Origin: Alphaproteobacteria bacterium | GTDB lineage: Bacteria > Pseudomonadota > Alphaproteobacteria > CAAGCB01 > CAG-977 | DNA length: 18,449 nt | Direction: 5' to 3' | Assembly (NCBI GenBank): GCA_900768845.1 | Contig: CAAGEK010000038.1 | Coordinates: 1-18,449, forward strand | Shown here: in pieces, positions 16,231-18,449 of the stretch | Position numbering within the stretch: position 1 is the first letter of the stretch | Layout of the letters: every line of letters starts with the position of its first letter | Translations under genes and position numbers: made by a program | Notes under the pieces: model-generated | The model's input: only the letters and a program-made list of their open reading frames with translations | Databases searched by the model: none | Told to the model about the DNA's origin: nothing

Positions 16231-18306
16231 ATGGCTCGCTCAACCCCCATTGAAAAATATCGTAACATCGGTATTATGGCACACATTGATGCCGGGAAAA
16301 CGACAACAACAGAACGTATCTTGTTCTATACGGGTAAGTCTCACAAGCTGGGTGAAGTTCATGACGGCGCGGCAACCATGGACTTTATGGTTCAGGAACA
16401 GGAACGCGGCATCACGATTACGTCCGCTGCGACGACCGCTTACTGGAAAGGTCATCGTCTGAACATTATCGACACTCCGGGGCACGTCGACTTTACCGTT
16501 GAAGTGGAACGTTCTTTGCGCGTTTTGGACGGTGCTGTCGCCGTGTTCGATGGTGTGGCCGGCGTAGAACCCCAGTCTGAAACCGTTTGGCGTCAGGCTG
16601 ACAAATATCGCGTTCCCCGTATTTGCTTCGTCAACAAAATGGATCGTATCGGCGCAAACTTCATGCGTGCGGTTGATATGATCACGGATCGTCTGGGAGC
16701 CAGACCCGTTGTCATGACGTTGCCGATCGGTGCGGAAGCGGAATTTGTCGGTGTTGTCGACATTTTGCGCCAGAAAGCGATTGTTTGGAAAAGTGAAAGC
16801 TTGGGCGCGGAGTTCGTCGACGCTGAAATTCCCGAAGATATGAAGGCGCAGGCGGCCGATTTGCACGCCAAGTTGGTCGAAACGGTCGTTGAAGAAGACG
16901 ATCAGGCGATGGAAGATTATCTGGAAGGAAAGGACATTCCTCTGGAAACGTTGCAGAAATGTCTGCGCAAAGGAACGATTGCAATGCATTTCGTCCCTGT
17001 TTTGTGCGGTTCCGCGTTCAAAAACAAAGGTGTTCAGCCGATGTTGGACGCTGTTGTCGACTATCTGCCTTCCCCGATTGACATTCCTCCCGTTGAAGGC
17101 GTTGATTTGGATGGAAATCCCGCGGTTCGCAAGTCTTCCGACGACGAACCCCTGTCGGCTTTGGCGTTCAAGATCATGAACGATCCGTTCGTCGGTTCTT
17201 TGACGTTCGCCCGCATTTATTCCGGCGTTATGACCAGCGGTTCTTATGTCCTGAACTCTGTCAAGGACAAAAAGGAACGCATCGGCCGTATGCTGTTGAT
17301 GCACGCGAATCACCGTGAAGAATTGAAGGAAGCCTATGCCGGCGATATCGTCGCTTTGGTCGGTTTGAAGGAAACGACTACGGGTGAAACGCTGTGCGCA
17401 GACTCCAAACCTGTCATTTTGGAAAAGATGGAATTCCCCGAACCCGTTATCGAAGTCGCCGTCGAACCGAAAACCAAGGTCGACGTCGAAAAAATGGGTC
17501 TGGCTTTGAACCGTTTGGCGATGGAAGATCCTTCGTTCCGCGTAACGTCGGATACCGAAAGCGGCCAGACGATCATTAAAGGGATGGGCGAGCTTCATTT
17601 GGAAATCATTGTCGACCGTCTGAAACGTGAATTCAAAGTTGACGCGAATGTCGGTCAGCCTCAGGTTGCGTACCGTGAAACGATTTCGCAGCCCTATGAA
17701 ATCGATTACTTGCATAAGAAACAATCCGGCGGTTCGGGTCAATTCGCCCGCGTCAAGATTCGTTTTGAACCGATGGAACCCGGTTCGGGTTTCGTCTTTG
17801 AAAACACCGTCGTCGGCGGAAATGTTCCCAAAGAATACATTCCCGCTGTTGAAAAAGGCCTTCGTTCGGCTTTGGAAACGGGCGTCATTGCCGGTTTCCC
17901 CTGCACGGACTTCAAGGCGAACCTTTTCGATGGTGCATACCACGATGTCGACTCCAGCTCGATGGCTTTTGAAATTGCCGCCCGTGCGGCTTTCCGCGAA
18001 GGCATTGCAAAAGCAAAACCCAAACTGTTGGAACCGATTATGAAAGTTGAAGTCGTCACTCCTGAAGATTACATGGGTGACATCATCGGCGATCTGAACA
18101 GCCGTCGCGGTCAGGTTTCCGGCATGGATCAACGCGGCAACGCCCGCGTCATTGACGCGACTGTTCCTCTGTCCTCGATGTTCGGATATGTGAACACGCT
18201 CCGGTCCATGAGTCAGGGACGCGCTCAGTATACGATGCAGTTCTCGCATTATGCGGAAGTTCCTGCAAACGTTGCTGACGAAATCAAATCCAAGATGGCT
18301 GGTTGA
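16231..18306 (+). CDS. fusA: Elongation factor G
   Basis: EF-G (691 residues, full length) is the GTPase that drives translocation and, with RRF, ribosome recycling. The GTPase motifs are all present. G1 is AHIDAGKT (17-24), G2 is the RGITITSAAT switch, G3 is DTPGH (81-85), G4 is NKMD (135-138) and G5 is GSAF (260-263). Domain II (about 290-400), domain III, and domain IV with its decoding tip follow, as does domain V (EPIMKVEVVTPEDYMGDIIG). The sequence is of the canonical translocating type found in the str operon. GAAGG upstream serves as ribosome binding site. The gap to rpsG is 33 nt and to the next tuf 26 nt. Confidence 0.99.
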   Translation: MARSTPIEKYRNIGIMAHIDAGKTTTTERILFYTGKSHKLGEVHDGAATMDFMVQEQERGITITSAATTAYWKGHRLNIIDTPGHVDFTVEVERSLRVLDGAVAVFDGVAGVEPQSETVWRQADKYRVPRICFVNKMDRIGANFMRAVDMITDRLGARPVVMTLPIGAEAEFVGVVDILRQKAIVWKSESLGAEFVDAEIPEDMKAQAADLHAKLVETVVEEDDQAMEDYLEGKDIPLETLQKCLRKGTIAMHFVPVLCGSAFKNKGVQPMLDAVVDYLPSPIDIPPVEGVDLDGNPAVRKSSDDEPLSALAFKIMNDPFVGSLTFARIYSGVMTSGSYVLNSVKDKKERIGRMLLMHANHREELKEAYAGDIVALVGLKETTTGETLCADSKPVILEKMEFPEPVIEVAVEPKTKVDVEKMGLALNRLAMEDPSFRVTSDTESGQTIIKGMGELHLEIIVDRLKREFKVDANVGQPQVAYRETISQPYEIDYLHKKQSGGSGQFARVKIRFEPMEPGSGFVFENTVVGGNVPKEYIPAVEKGLRSALETGVIAGFPCTDFKANLFDGAYHDVDSSSMAFEIAARAAFREGIAKAKPKLLEPIMKVEVVTPEDYMGDIIGDLNSRRGQVSGMDQRGNARVIDATVPLSSMFGYVNTLRSMSQGRAQYTMQFSHYAEVPANVADEIKSKMAG

Positions 18307-18332
18307 AATTAGAATTTGGAGTTTATGAAAAA

Positions 18333-18449
18333 ATGGCGAAAGAGAAATTTTCGAGAACGAAACCGCACTGCAACATAGGTACGGTAGGACACGTTGACCA
18401 CGGTAAGACGACGCTGACGGCGGCGATCACGAAGGTATTGGCGGAGAAA
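18333..18449 (+). CDS. tuf: Elongation factor Tu, N-terminal part (copy 2, runs off the window)
   Basis: Thirty-nine codons of EF-Tu are visible, beginning MAKEKFSRTKPHCNIGTVGH and reaching the P-loop GHVDHGKT (G1) of the GTPase domain. It is the last str operon gene in the window, 26 nt after fusA. The GGAG (18318-18321) lies 11 nt before the start, a long spacing. An out-of-frame ATG at 18325 lies between them and would give only a 17-residue peptide ending at 18378. Together with the tuf end at 1-246 this shows two tuf genes flanking the cluster. Confidence 0.98.
   Translation, partial: MAKEKFSRTKPHCNIGTVGHVDHGKTTLTAAITKVLAEK

Noticed and set aside
16240..18249. Minus-strand open frame of 669 codons inside fusA
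   Set aside because: In register with fusA and without any family feature; explained by rarity of TTA, CTA and TCA in the sense strand.

Overview
The window looks like part of the chromosome of an alphaproteobacterium. It is a continuous run of the most conserved transcription and translation genes, in the order tuf (3' end) - tRNA-Trp - secE - nusG - rplK - rplA - rplJ - rplL - rpoB - rpoC - [two accessory genes] - rpsL - rpsG - fusA - tuf (5' end). The placement rests on the protein sequences (S12 starting MPTINQLIR and ending GAKRPK, EF-G, RpoB N-terminus) and on the tuf-trpT-secE-nusG-rplKAJL-rpoBC-rpsLG-fusA-tuf order typical of that class. The exact lineage is not determinable here; a host-associated or gut alphaproteobacterium is a guess based on the style of the accessory genes.

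Positions 1-2459 hold the end of one EF-Tu gene with a terminator-like hairpin, tRNA-Trp (CCA), the SecE translocase subunit, NusG, and ribosomal proteins L11 and L1. Positions 2460-2722 are a long structured leader of the L10 type, followed by L10 (GTG start) and L7/L12. A very strong hairpin in the rplL-rpoB gap is a candidate RNase III site. The two large RNA polymerase subunits fill 3841-12207 and end at a textbook intrinsic terminator (12224-12255).

Positions 12256-15339 are the only non-housekeeping part. A secreted EF-hand protein (+ strand) faces a secreted protein with about 90 cysteines built from two families of tandem repeats (- strand), and the two share one bidirectional terminator. 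The cysteine-rich gene carries a run of ten C just after its signal peptide. Loss or gain of one C meets a stop within a few codons, so this looks like a phase-variable (ON/OFF) surface or secreted protein placed between rpoC and the str operon. This module is the most interesting part of the window.

Positions 15340-18449 are the str operon: S12, S7, EF-G and the first 39 codons of a second EF-Tu gene. The rpsL-rpsG gap is only 15 nt, so the E. coli-type S7 feedback site cannot be there. The core genes are all on the + strand. They have short gaps or structured leaders, and the highly biased codon use of strongly expressed genes, which also leaves very long but spurious open frames on the opposite strand.
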